Assembly: GCF_030269925.1 (NCBI RefSeq)
Contig: NC_085127.1
Coordinates: forward strand, 2,301,501-2,365,500
Direction: 5' to 3'
DNA: 64,000 nucleotides
Origin: Bombyx mori
Taxonomy: Eukaryota; Arthropoda; Insecta; Lepidoptera; Bombycidae
Below, piece after piece: positions 33,830 to 44,629 of the stretch (position 1 is the first letter of the stretch; each line of letters starts with the position of its first letter). The notes under the pieces are model-generated. The model was not told the origin of the DNA. It saw nothing but the letters and a program-made list of their open reading frames with translations, and ran no database searches. The position numbers were made by a program, and so were the translations under genes.

Positions 33830-34560
33830 AAAATAAGAGCCTAATTATATAATCATGAGTTGTTGAACTAATAAGAAATAAATCAATTCGTTCAAGTAAC
33901 TTGAAAATCACGATCTATTCAAACGTACATTAAGACGTGTCCATCTCCAGTATCAATTCAGTCTTTAATTTCAACGTTATACTTTTTTTTTTCATATTTT
34001 ATCGTCACATCATTAATCACATCAAAAGAAAGTTAGCCGTCTGAAATTCGGAGAGCTTTTTCGCGAGGCGAGGCCCGCGATTGGTCGGCACGTCAGGTGA
34101 CGTCACAGAGTCGTTAATTTGAAACGCGAGCATTAATTCTACCCTCAGTTTTGATGCTTGTCATCTTTATTGGAGTTCTTAATGACTTGCCGTAAATAAT
34201 TTGCGTTAATAAGAACACTTTGATGTGAAAACTGGTTTTCGTATTAAAGTTAACTTTTAAGTTGTTAGCAAGTCCGGATTTGTTTATTTTCTGTTTGTTT
34301 TCAGTTTAATACCGTCCGCGATTAAATCTTAGGTATTAAGTAATTAATGTTGTTTCGGATTTGACGGAACATTGTATGATTATGATTTTGTTAAATATCT
34401 TCTGATCAGAGCGTTTCTTGGTCGTCCATAGTTTACGACATTGTCTGTTTTCAAGTTTTTTCTTCTGCATAAATATCATTAATGCTCTTTAGAATTTACA
34501 TATTTTTTTGAGACTAGGTTTATAAAACCAAACGCTAAGGCTACGACTTACTAGAAGATT
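33830..34560. other. Stretch without recognised gene; small CRE/CCAAT-like patch
   Basis: At 34,060-34,115 there is 'gaggcgaggcccgcgattgg' (a CCAAT box on the other strand) and then 'ggtgacgtcaca' (a CRE-type motif). No transcript can be inferred from it. Confidence 0.35.
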
Positions 34561-34562
34561 TT

Positions 34563-34620
34563 GTTATTGCTTATATGGGTGAATAAGCTTACCTTGTGCC
34601 TAAAGATATCAATCACAAAG
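34563..34620 (-). mobile_element. Bm1 SINE end fragment
   Basis: 'attgcttatatgggtgaata' corresponds to the Bm1 3' end read in reverse; about 55 bp remain. Confidence 0.55.
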
Positions 34621-34674
34621 TGAATGCAATCACCGTTTCTTTATTGCCCATTGTCAAAGTGAATGCAATCACAT

Positions 34675-34798
34675 TTTTCTTTTTCTTTTATTGTCTATTG
34701 TAGGCAGACGAGCATACGGCCCACCTGATGGTGAGTGGTTACTGTCACCCATGGACTTCAGCAATGCCAGGGGCAGAGCCAAGCCGCTACCTACCTTC
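34675..34798 (-). mobile_element. LINE 3' tail (family sharing Bm1's end)
   Basis: Reverse complement of the tail: 'taggcagacgagcatacggc', 'ccacctgatggtgagtggtt', 'gcaatgccaggggcagagcc'. Confidence 0.75.
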
Positions 34799-35212
34799 CT
34801 CTACAGCTGAGATCGACCAAATACTGTTAATTCTGCGCTGAGTCCCTCAGTCGTTTTTCACCCACCCAGACACCCACGGAAAGAGATAGGGTGTTTCTAT
34901 TTTAGACACCACACAGTCGAAGCTTCAAGTTATTAAACGCAATCACAGTTATCAAACTCGAAGATTTCCGTTTTAAAAAAAAAAAAACATTATTGTATTA
35001 TTTTTTTGTCGTGTTATAATATTCAGTTTCATCTCGTAACCGAGCCGGTTCCCGACGACCGTAATCTATCACTTTAATCTGTCGTTTCGGCGGAATCATC
35101 TAAGAAAGTAGCGTGTACAGAATTACGGCGTAACTCCCTTTGAGAGGCTCGAATGGCCTCATTTTGTTGCGGACAGAATTAACGAGTGACTGTGCCTCTG
35201 AAAAAAAAAAAA

Positions 35213-35522
35213 CAAAATGTGTGCAATTCACACGTGGTAGAAGTGAAACCTTCCAAAATTAAAATACAATAAGTAGCGCCCTCTGTGAATTGATATTTTA
35301 ATTTCACGTATAATCCTAAATTAAAATTCACTACAAGAGCTTTCATACACACGTTACTATTAAAAAATCTCACAGATGGCGCTGTATTAAATAGTATGTA
35401 TATTTCTGTCTCATTTTTTGCAGGCTTCATCCTACACATTTTTGTATTTGTGTCTCTTACCTGTCGTTTTTTCCGTTGCATCCGGTTTGAAATCACAACG
35501 ATTCTAAAGAAGTTTTCACTTC
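35213..35522 (+). mobile_element. Hairpin-ended repeat, family B, copy B1
   Basis: The left end has 'tgtgtgcaattcacacgtgg' (itself a small palindrome) and then GAAGTGAAACCTTC (35,240-35,253). The right end is 'gaaatcacaacgattctaaa' followed by GAAGTTTTCACTTC (35,509-35,522), an imperfect inverted match to the left motif. Copy B3 at 50.65 kb has both ends in reverse orientation. The 105-codon ORF inside has no known motif. Confidence 0.6.
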
Positions 35523-35705
35523 AAAAATATATATTGAAATGAATTATCACGCCACTTCATGTCTGCTGTTTATAATCTTTGTGTTTTATCGCACAGTTCG
35601 AAGGATGCCCGGACATTGTTCAACTCGTGACGAACTTAACTGTTCGCCTTTTCAATTTCCTGCGATTTAGTATACAATACTTTACTTTCCACTATATGCC
35701 TTCGT

Positions 35706-35952
35706 AGGGTGCTGGAATTCTTCGGACATATTGCTCGTGAAGAGGGTCACAATCTAGAACAGCTGATGGTGATTGAAAGGTAGATGGCAAATGTCTCAGA
35801 GGAAGCATTCCCACGAGATGATCGGACCACAATGCCGTTCATGAAGCTAAGGATCGCAGCAGATGGAGGGGAATCGCACGGGAGAAATTGATGCAGCGGG
35901 GGAGTCACGACCCTCAGTAATGAGGAAAACGACACGAGGAGGAGGAGGAGTG
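35706..35952 (+). pseudogene. RTE-type LINE C-terminal fragment
   Basis: Degraded codons resemble 'LEFFGHIAREEGHNLEQLMV' and a later 'DRTTMPFMKLRIAADGGESH'-like end, closing in (GAG)n. This is the same C-terminal pattern as at 8.8 kb. An in-frame stop and shifts are present. Confidence 0.6.
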
Positions 35953-36565
35953 TACAATTGTTGGTCGAATCGGGTCTTAACGAGAATTATTTTTTCATAT
36001 GCGTTAAAGAGCTTTTGTTCGGTGACTGCCACATGAAGACTGGTTTTAGCCGGTCAGTTGATTCTACTTGTGTTTTGTTAGTTAGATGTGTTGTGTTCTG
36101 AGGTATTATCTAAAATTATCCCTTGTACTAATTATTATTATGACACCGGCCAACGAAGAATCCTTCGTAACTACATAATAATATGTATATTCTGTAGTTT
36201 TTCAGTATCTTGATGCATTTCCATAGATTACTTTTGCAACTGGAATTACTGGAAGGAACTCTCTTGAAGTGTTTCCTGCAGTGCCTCTAACACTGCACGA
36301 AGCGACGATAAGTTTAACATGTTTGTATGATAACTATTAATTGAATGATATATTCGTGTTCATAAGAAAGTGATTGAAACGAGAAACATTAAAATTTCAT
36401 TTAGCTTCTGGTTCTTTTTTTATTGAGAGTAAACATAAAATCAACCGCATAGTCAGTTATGTATAAAAAAGGAGACTATTGCCGACCGCACCGCGCGCAT
36501 TGCACACGCACGCGCCCATTGTTTTTCATCTCAATAGTTTTTTAGACTTTAGTACTTCTACTTTT
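35953..36565. other. Stretch without recognised feature
   Basis: Ordinary AT-rich DNA; a short GC-rich patch at 36,480-36,520 ('accgcgcgcattgcacacgc'). Confidence 0.4.
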
Positions 36566-36807
36566 ACTGGTGGTAGGACGTCTTGTGAGTCCGCATGCGT
36601 AGGAACACCAACCCTGCCTATGTCTGCCGTGAAGCAGTAATGCGTTTCGGTTTGTAGAGCAGGGCAGCCGTTGTAACTATACTTGAGACCATATAACTTA
36701 TATCTCGAGGTGGGTGGCACATTTACGCCGTAGATGTTTATGGGCTCCAGTAACCACTTCACACCAAGTGGGCTTTGAACTCGTCCACTCATCTAAGCCA
36801 TAAAAAA
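36566..36807 (+). mobile_element. Bm1 SINE, headless
   Basis: It starts 'actggtggtaggacgtc' and ends 'aagccataaaaaa'; moderately diverged. Confidence 0.9.
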
Positions 36808-36877
36808 GAAACTTTTCTATTACTAATTCTTAAGGACAATTATAATCGTCGTAGTGGGAGTGTTATACCCGTTTTGT

Positions 36878-37005
36878 GAACACAAACAATTTAGAGGAGG
36901 GCCGTCAAGCCGTCAGGCCGACCGCCGCCATTTCGCATCGTCCACCAGTCACGTTCCTTGAATTCTGCAGCCTGTAAGAAACCAGCAACGGGTTGGCAGG
37001 TATGT
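36878..37005 (+). promoter_or_regulatory. Candidate promoter-proximal segment or non-coding first exon
   Basis: CpG-rich relative to its surroundings, with 'gaccgccgccatttcgcatc' (YY1-like GCCGCCATTT) and, about 80 bases on, 'gggttggcaggtatgt', which fits a splice donor CAG|GTATGT. No downstream exon is recognisable, so this is only a suggestion. Confidence 0.2.
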
Positions 37006-37766
37006 CTACTTCTCATTACCTAGCTTCGGCCTGCTTCTCTCTTTTGTTCACCTCTTGGCGATTCCCGCCCCCGCAGAAACCTCAAAAAATATAAAACCAG
37101 CGCACCGCCGTGGTGAAAATTTGTAAAAATTTAGTTTTTTCCCACTAGCTTCATTTGATTTTATTGCAGAAGCCTTGACGTAACTGTTATCTTTGTGATT
37201 CCTTTTGTTTATGATAAAAGTAAACAATTTTGTCGAAAAAGTCCTTGGACGGTAAAACTTTGCGCGTGTGCCTTTACCGCGATTTGAATATCATTATTTA
37301 TCTTTTTCTCTCCAAAAACAAAGACGGACGCAAGGTTAACGCTAAGTAACTTTGTATTTTACGGCCCGACGGAGTTCGCGCTGCGTGCCGGTTATATAAC
37401 ATCAAATGACACGTAACTCATTTTTGGCGCGTCCCAAAACTCACATGGAACGTTTTTCCGAACTCCATTCCGCGTTACGAGTTAATTCGTTTTCGCAACT
37501 CCGGACCGAGAAGTTGGACGATAATTCTAAAAAGTTTCACAGTACAGAAGTAGGTACTCCAACCTCGATGCAGTGTTTGAAGAACGCGTGTTTCGTATTG
37601 TTTCGAATGAAGGGTTCGTTCGAGTGTGGGTATTTAAAAAAAATAAAAAGGTTTCATTTTAACGTTGTGTAAGGTGTTGAAATTAGACAATTTTCACCAT
37701 ATGGGGACGAGTCATAATAAAAGAGGCGGTAGTCGGAAAAAATGGAGAAAAAGCGGGGTTTTTTAA
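37006..37766. other. Stretch without recognised gene
   Basis: It contains an 88-codon plus-strand ORF at 37,406-37,672 with no motif I recognise. Not called. Confidence 0.35.
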
Positions 37767-38200
37767 TTTTTATTGCTTATATGGGTGGACGAGCTCACAG
37801 CCAACCTGTTGTTAGGTGGTTACTGGAGCCCATAGACACCTACAACGTAAGTGCGCCACCCACCTTGAGATATAAGTTCTAAGGTCTCAGTATAGTTACA
37901 ACGGCTGCCCCGCCCCGCCTTTCAAACCGAAACGCATTATTGCTTCACGGCAGAAATGGGCAAGTCGGTGGTACCTACCCGTACGGACTCCCAAAAGGTC
38001 CTACCTCCAGTAATTACGCTAATTTTGCGGGTTTAATTTTTATTACACGATGTTATTCATTCACCGTGGAAGTCAATCGTGAACATTTGTTAAGTACGTA
38101 TTTCATTAGATAAATTGGTACCCACTTGCGGGATTCGAACACCGGTGCATCGCTAGATACGAATGCACTGGACGTCTTATCCTTTAGGCCACGACGACTT
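37767..38200 (-). mobile_element. Bm1 SINE, full length with tRNA-like head
   Basis: The minus strand reads 'gtcgtggcctaaaggataag', B-box 'gttcgaatcccgcaagtg', then linker, body and tail. About 435 bp. Confidence 0.93.
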
Positions 38201-38633
38201 CATACAAATTACAAACTACACCATACAATGAAAATTAAAACCGTAGAAACGCGAGGTATTACCAGCTTGCTCGCCTTTGCCGCAAAGCAGTAATGCGTAT
38301 CGATTACTTACTCAGACTTGGGCAGATATAGATATCATGTGCCCAATACCTTCAGTTAAAGTAATACAATAGAATCTTAGAGTTTATTTGTACGCTTACT
38401 GTAAGAGCTACTTTTAGCTGAGACTCCAAAATGGAAAGTGATTTTCTCGTGAAGCTTGTCATTTTTTGTCTACACTTCTTTTTTTTGAAACATTATAAAA
38501 GCCTATTTCGGTGAGACGCAACAGGGTTTTTTATGTTTTCGCGTCCTGGTTTAACTTACAAGAGAACGAACCGAAAGAAAATTCACGGCCTGCAACTAAA
38601 TAATAGAACGAATACAATTTGTATTACATAACT

Positions 38634-38820
38634 AGCTGACTCGGCAGACTTCGTAGTACCTCAATCGATAAATAAAAGACAAATAGAAGATTTATCTACC
38701 TTTTAAACCTTCTCTGGACTTCCACAAATAATTCAAGACTAAAATTAGCCAAATCGGTCCAGCCGTTCTTGAGTTTTAGCGATACTAATGAACAGCAATT
38801 CATTTTTATACTTAATATAT
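38634..38820 (+). repeat. Interspersed moth repeat ('ctagctgac' type), internally deleted
   Basis: It starts 'ctagctgactcggcagactt', skips the central part found at 19.73 kb, and continues with 'cttctctggacttccacaaa' to 'gaacagcaattcatttttat'. Confidence 0.65.
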
Positions 38821-39521
38821 AATACTATAATACTATTATAGATTAGTTGTGGACTGGTAATTTCTGTCGCGAAGTTGTCATGCGTCTCGTTCGAAGGTCG
38901 TGACAATTGTGAAGCGGTGTGAATTGATTTTCATGTAGTCTCATCTAATGGCCCGCTAATGATTTGATGCTAAGCAATTGGGGCAAATTTATAATATTGA
39001 GTGGTTTTATCGAAGCTGTGGTCACACATTGCGCACAGCGAATAAATACGCTTCGGAGACAGTTACTTCGTATTTTTTTTCGGTCATTCTTCTATTAATT
39101 ATTTTTTATCATATTACGTATATTTCTTAAAAATGTTTACAGCGCTGAGCAGTTTTCTCGCAACTCCCATTGAACTACGCTTCAAAAACAGTCTGTTCTG
39201 AAATATACTTCTGTTTTTCTTTGGCGTTCGGAAATATACTTTCAAAAACGGTAAAAAACTATTACCATCAAACAATCGTCCTCGCCGGAAATTTTCAAGT
39301 TCAGATTAAAATCGCACTACCTTGCATAATAATATGGCTCCTACGATATAATTGTACAAGTTGCTACTTATTTTGTATTTCCTTGCATATTTTTATTATA
39401 TTTAATTGTATCTAAGTCTATCTTATATTGCATTTATTTTTCGCATATGTATATAAGTATATAATCTTATGTAAGCTTATTAAGATATAGCACCGTCCAG
39501 TTCGCTTATTCCTCTCCCTGC

Positions 39522-39648
39522 AAGGTTGCCTGGAAGAGATCGTTTTCAGCGATAAGGCCGCCAATTTATGTCACCGACTATTATTTGTTTTATATGCTTA
39601 CTCTGTGCATATGGTGTTAAATAAAGTGTTATATTATTATTATAGGTT
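39522..39648 (+). mobile_element. CR1-like LINE 3' tail
   Basis: 'ggttgcctggaagagatcg', 'gcgataaggccgcc' and 'aaataaagtgttatattatt'. Same tail as at 8.16 and 19.2 kb. Confidence 0.68.
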
Positions 39649-40270
39649 TCCCCTTTCTCAGCCCAGTCTGTCGACAGAGCCGGCAGAACTGTATATACGG
39701 GCTTTTGGCCAAGTAACATACAGTAGCTATGAGTTATTAGGCTAGTTTTTATTACGTGTAGTATTCTTCAAGCTGCAGGAACTTTCTCACTATTCTGCAT
39801 GTATTTAGTATAGCTCCTTTTGTAGTGAAATAAATATGTTATCTTTTAAATCTAGAAACTTTAAGCTGTTGTGGATGTTGTTTGGGACAACTCCAGTATT
39901 ATTATTATTATTATTACCTATCTTTCGAGGCACGGCTTAAACCAATCATCTTAACATATTCAATTTTTATGTCCATCAGCTTTAATAGGTAGTCTTAACT
40001 TTAGTTTTATTTTATTCACTTTTGCCTATGGGTAAAAGTTGCGGATGGAGGTATAGAGCAAGAAGTCTTAGAATTCAAATTGACACAGAAGTAAAACGCT
40101 TATCGCTCATCACTCAAGTTGTTTTGTTACGCTGACAAGCGAAATTAACAGTAGCTGGACGGAGAGTGTCGACCCTTGTCACCGACCACGAAATCTGAAC
40201 AATATTGCGACCGGATATTCATTTGCACATTTATTGTTCGAAATAACGTTAAATTAATAAAAAAAAATAT

Positions 40271-40432
40271 GTCGCTCATGAGCTTCCTTGAGCGAAGACG
40301 GGTTAGACGTCGTTTAGGCGATGCTGTATTATACGGATTCATTCTGCAATAGTCGCTCATGAGTTTTCTTAAGCGAAGACGGGTTAGACGTCGTTTAGAC
40401 GATGCTGTTTTATGCGGATTATTCTGCAATAT
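40271..40432. repeat. 81-bp tandem duplication
   Basis: Two copies start with 'gtcgctcatgag' at 40,271 and 40,352 and share 'gcgaagacgggttagacgtc' and 'attctgcaata'. The period is 81 bases (27 codons). Both copies are open in one minus-strand frame with a basic repeat 'KRRLTRLR.RKLMSD', but no gene context supports translation. Confidence 0.85.
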
Positions 40433-40601
40433 CCATACGTAAATATTTTAACGGAGAAAAGCTTTAACCGCCATCTGCGTGCTTTTGTTACGAAACAGTT
40501 CCAGTTTCAAGAGTAAAATGGCAATTGGATTTGTATTATTAAGATTTCGAACTCATATCTTTAGCTGGACGCATTTACAATCCACTATCCAAATCCATTT
40601 T

Positions 40602-40842
40602 ACTGGTGGTAGGACCTCTTGTGAGTTCGCACGGGTAGGTACCACCACCCTGCCTATTTCTGCCGTGAAGCAGTAATGCGTTTCGGTTTGAAGGGCGGGG
40701 CAGCCGTTGTAACTATACTGAGACTTTAGAACTTATATCTCAAGGTGGGTGGCGCATTTACGTTGTAGATGTCTATGGGCTCCAGTAACCACATAACACC
40801 AGGTGGGCTGTGAGCTCGTCCACCCATCGAAGAAATAAAAAA
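40602..40842 (+). mobile_element. Bm1 SINE, headless
   Basis: 'actggtggtaggacctctt' to 'cgaagaaataaaaaa'. Nearly consensus. Confidence 0.93.
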
Positions 40843-40849
40843 CAATACC

Positions 40850-41411
40850 TGATTCACTAATAATTACTACTAGAATCCTGCAGCATATTTTGGAACTAAA
40901 GGATTTTTATTTTACCCCTTTCCACTATTTTCGCAGGATTGAGTGTATTCTGAACTAACTGGTCGCAGCCGTTTGGTCCATATGTCTCCTGCACACGACT
41001 TCCGTTTCCGAGGCTTTTAGCGGCGCGAGTTAATGCCCGGGAAATATTACCGTGGGTCTTCGGAGCACATACAGCTAAAATGAGCCTTTATTTTTTACAC
41101 GTGCTAACTCCAATTGACGTGCCCTTCTCTGTCCAGAGACAACGAATGAATTCCTAGATTAACGAGGTTATTAATGAATGTACGTTTTGCTGTCATAATC
41201 ACGCATCCCCAGTCTTTTTAAGCCTTTGAGCGCGAACAGTCGATAGATCGATACTCGATTAATGCGTATAAAGTGCGGAGCGTCGGAAAATCGACTATTT
41301 ACGCAATTTAATTTTATAGGTATAAGGTATCGATTTAATAAGTTATAAACATTTATAAATAACCGTTTAAAAATATTTTGCTATGAATTTAGCATTGATT
41401 TTTGTATTTTT
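40850..41411. other. Stretch without recognised feature
   Basis: No ORF or repeat I can support. Confidence 0.45.
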
Positions 41412-41679
41412 GAAGTGAAACTTCTTTAGGCGCGTTGAGAGTAAATTTTAACTCGCGACAGATTTCTTACTACTAAAGAAAAAAAGATCCAATTTAGGAA
41501 GAGCGACAGTAAGAAAATAGACAGAGCGTCTCGTGAAGCTTTCAACTGTGGAGAGAAGGAAAGGACAAAGCAAGTTAGGTCGTTTCTTTTATACACAGCA
41601 TTCCTTATTACAAGAATTTTTTTATTTAAAGATGAAAAATTAAGAAAACCACAATACGCCGCAAAAGAAGTTGCACTTC
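41412..41679 (+). mobile_element. Hairpin-ended repeat, family B-like, copy B2
   Basis: Left end GAAGTGAAACTTC (41,412-41,424) followed by 'tttaggcgcgttgagag'; right end GAAGTTGCACTTC (41,667-41,679). The interior has purine-rich blocks ('ggagagaaggaaaggac') like family A long copies. Its relation to B1 and B3 rests on the end motif only. Confidence 0.5.
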
Positions 41680-41855
41680 TTTCACGTGCCTGCGCACCAT
41701 TTTTTTATAAGGAACTTTTTTCAAAAATCCTTCAGCAATTTCTGCAAAATATGTGAAAGTAAGCTCAGCACTAAAATAGTTAATATTGCAACGAGCTGGC
41801 ACTCACAATAAATGAAAACTCTCACCGCTAATATTAATTAAAACTCAATTATTAC

Positions 41856-43059
41856 TTTTTTTTTTTTTTTCCTACCTAAGCTGATAGCCCTAGCGGCTAT
41901 GTCAGCGTAACCCTAACTTTAGTAGGTGAGCTCACGGGGCTCAAACCTGACGATGTTGCTAACACGAACCCTAGCAAGAGCCGTGCTTCGCAGAATCTAC
42001 CACCGGATCGGAAACGCGACCCACTGAGAAGATCCGGCGAGAAACTCAGTGGGCTGTGTCTGAGAGTTAATTTACTCGTCGAGCCCTTCGACGCAAGCGT
42101 CGGGTTCGACGAGAACGGTGACCGGTGCTTGAAGTACCTAAAAGCACCGTTAGTGGATCGGGAGGATCCGAGATGACGTGTTTTGGGCGACGTCGACTGC
42201 TTTCCATTCTGTCCGCAGGATCGGGAATGTAGTTACCGGCGGCCACGATGAGAGGGTTCTCGTGTCGTGCCGCTTTATCGAAGTGGCGCATGGACGCCGA
42301 CTGCAGATACTTACTGATGGACTCTAAGTCCAGGTCGTCATGGAGGTCGACGTTCCTGACGAACCACGGGGCTCCGACGGCTATCCTGCAAAAACGGGAT
42401 TGAATGATTTGGAAGGATTTTAAGTGTATGCGGGCCGCGTGAGCAAACACTACACTTGCATAGGTCATGACGGGGCGTATGCAAGTTTTGTAGAGTGTCA
42501 CCTTATTTCTAAGGGACATTTTACTTCGCCTACATATCATCGGGTAGAGACGTCCTAGAATGAAGGCGGCACGGTCGCGTACCGTCTTGATGTGGGGGCG
42601 GAATGTCATCCTACTGTCGAGGGTGACGCCTAAATATTTGACCTTCGGGGCCCACGGTATGGGCTGGTCGAACATCGTGATTGGGCGAACGGCGGGGGCG
42701 GAGGTATTGACGCGCCTAGTCGGGAGGGGGATGCTCAGCGTGGTGTTCGGAGGGCGACCCCTTTTGAAGAGCACCGCTGTGCTTTTCGTGGGGTTGATGT
42801 CGATGCGCCACTTCCGGAACCACTGTCCCATGGTGGTAGCTGCGGTCTGAAGTCGTCGATGAAGCAACGCCTTCTTCCTACACGAGTAGTAGATGGCGGT
42901 GTCATCGGCGAAGAGCGCCAGATGGGTCTCCGGAGACCGGGGTATATCATTGATATACAAACTAAATAGTAACGGGGAGAGGGCGGAGCCTTGCGGGACT
43001 CCGGCTGTGACGTGACGGGGCCGGGAACGCGTTCCCTCGACTCGATATCGGAACGAACG
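41856..43059 (-). mobile_element. BMC1-like LINE, 5'-truncated insertion
   Basis: Flanked by an 11-bp direct repeat TCAATTATTAC (41,845-41,855 and 43,060-43,070), with an A-tail seen as a T-run at 41,856-41,870. It contains the 3' UTR and ORF2 from just before RT motif B to the end. Confidence 0.93.
42067..43059 (-). pseudogene. Reverse transcriptase C-terminal part of truncated BMC1-like LINE
   Basis: The frame is open from the truncation point to the stop. It has motif B in its normal form 'GVPQGSALSPLLF', then 'YINDIP', the catalytic 'FADDTAIYY' and the Arg-rich end. The part after motif B differs at 8 of 297 residues from the 20.6-21.5 kb copy and more from the 24-29 kb element, so both truncated copies come from another source element not in this window. 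Lacking endonuclease and half the RT, it is not functional. Confidence 0.92.
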
Positions 43060-43199
43060 TCAATTATTACGTTGCCTAAGGTAGACTGCACTATCGCAAT
43101 ACACTTTTTCTTCGCTTTCATGAAGTGATCGGTTTATTGCTTCCCTTCGAAGAGAACTTTACATCGCCAATACCCTTTTTTATTGTAGGACTATGTCCA

Positions 43200-43395
43200 C
43201 AATTCTCCAAAACATTCGAGAATATTCTAGACTTGTCTTCTCTATGTCGAGAATTAGTAGAACATTATTAATACAAGTGGAACATTCGAGAGTGTTCTAG
43301 AGCATTTAAGAGACGTTTCTAGTTGTTTCGGTATCCATTCATGCTATTTGATGACAGATGGCGTTACTCGTACCGACATAGCAATGATTAGTGGA
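43200..43395 (+). repeat. Repeat with heat-shock-element-like arrays, copy 1
   Basis: It contains 'cattcgagaatattctaga' and 'cattcgagagtgttctagag', alternating TTC/GAA units spaced as in heat shock elements, then 'cagatggcgttactcgtacc'. A diverged copy lies at 58.5-58.7 kb. Confidence 0.5.
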
Positions 43396-43440
43396 ACCGT
43401 AGCTCATGCATAGTGGCTCATAGCAACATGATGAGTTTTT

Positions 43441-43682
43441 ACTGGTGATAGGACCTCTTGAGAGTCCGCGCGGGTAGATACCACCACTCTGCCTATTTCT
43501 GCCGTGAAGCAGTAAAGCGTTTCGGTTTGAAGGGTGAGGCAGCCGTTGTAACTATACTTGAGACCTTAGAATTTATATTTCAAGGTGGGTGCCGCATTTA
43601 GGTTGTAGATGTCTATGGGCTCCAGTAACTACTTAACACCAGGTGCGCTGTGAGCTCGTCAACCCATCTAAGCAAAAAAAAA
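43441..43682 (+). mobile_element. Bm1 SINE, headless
   Basis: 'actggtgataggacctctt' to 'catctaagcaaaaaaaaa', common breakpoint. Confidence 0.92.
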
Positions 43683-43689
43683 TTTTTAT

Positions 43690-44080
43690 TAAAAATAATT
43701 AAGCTCGTATTTAAAATATTTTTGATCAGACCTATAATGTTCCGTATTAGGCTGAACAAATTACCCATTCAACCCGATTTATGCTCAGTAAATCCAGCGC
43801 TTTAGTCATCCTAGCGCCGCTGCCGTGTGTCAGCTCGAATGCCCATACGTCTTTATTAGAACAGAGAGCAAAGTTTGGGTAGCACATTGCACTTCTTTAT
43901 GTGTTACTCAAATCTCTTATAATTCTGGTGTCCTAGTACTTCTGTGGTAATGAAAGCTAATGAGGGAACTTAATACTCAAACTTTTTGTTCGCGTTGTTC
44001 TGTGGTGCGATTTTGTTAAATTCTTTGGCGTATGGTGCATACAACAAGCGTGTTAATTGATGATTATGAAAATTGCTTTA
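43690..44080. other. Stretch without recognised feature
   Basis: Nothing supported. Confidence 0.45.
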
Positions 44081-44083
44081 TCA

Positions 44084-44328
44084 TTTTTTTTTATTGCTTA
44101 GATGGGTGAACGAGCTCACAGCCCACCTGCTGTTAAGTGGTTACTGGAGCCCATAGACATCTATAATGTAAATGCGCCACCCACCTTGAGATATAAGTTC
44201 TGAGGTCTCAAGTATAGTTACTTCGGCTGCCCCACCCTTCAAACCGAAACGCATTACTGCTTCACGGCAGAAATAAGCAGGGTGGTGGTACCTACCCGCG
44301 CGGACTCACAAGAGGTCCTACCACCAGT
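44084..44328 (-). mobile_element. Bm1 SINE, headless; its end is inside the RTE target duplication
   Basis: Reverse Bm1 ending at 'gtcctaccaccagt'. The last 36 bases (44,293-44,328) are repeated at 48,053-48,088 because the RTE insertion duplicated the target. Confidence 0.92.
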
Positions 44329-44416
44329 TTTTATTTAAAGATCTCATTAGTATTTCGTAATTTATGAAATCGATGCTAAGACGCGTATTTACATAACTGA
44401 GAAAGGGCTTATATAA
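44293..44416. repeat. 124-bp direct repeat, left copy (target-site duplication)
   Basis: Identical base for base to 48,053-48,176. It starts 'tacccgcgcggactcac' and ends 'gggcttatataa'. It comprises the end of a Bm1 plus 88 bases of flanking DNA. Confidence 0.95.
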
Positions 44417-44629
44417 ATAAATAATAAAAAATAAAAAGCCTTTTATTTCTTGCATTTAAAAAAAGTTACATTACAAAAATTATAAAAAAATTGTTGATAA
44501 TACATTAATAATAATCGATATTAATTATGATAGAATTCTTAATAAATTGTGTATAATATTAGTCGGATCAACATAAAATATGTAAAAAAGGTTATATTAA
44601 TTTAGCATGCAGGCATGCAAGAACCCCTC

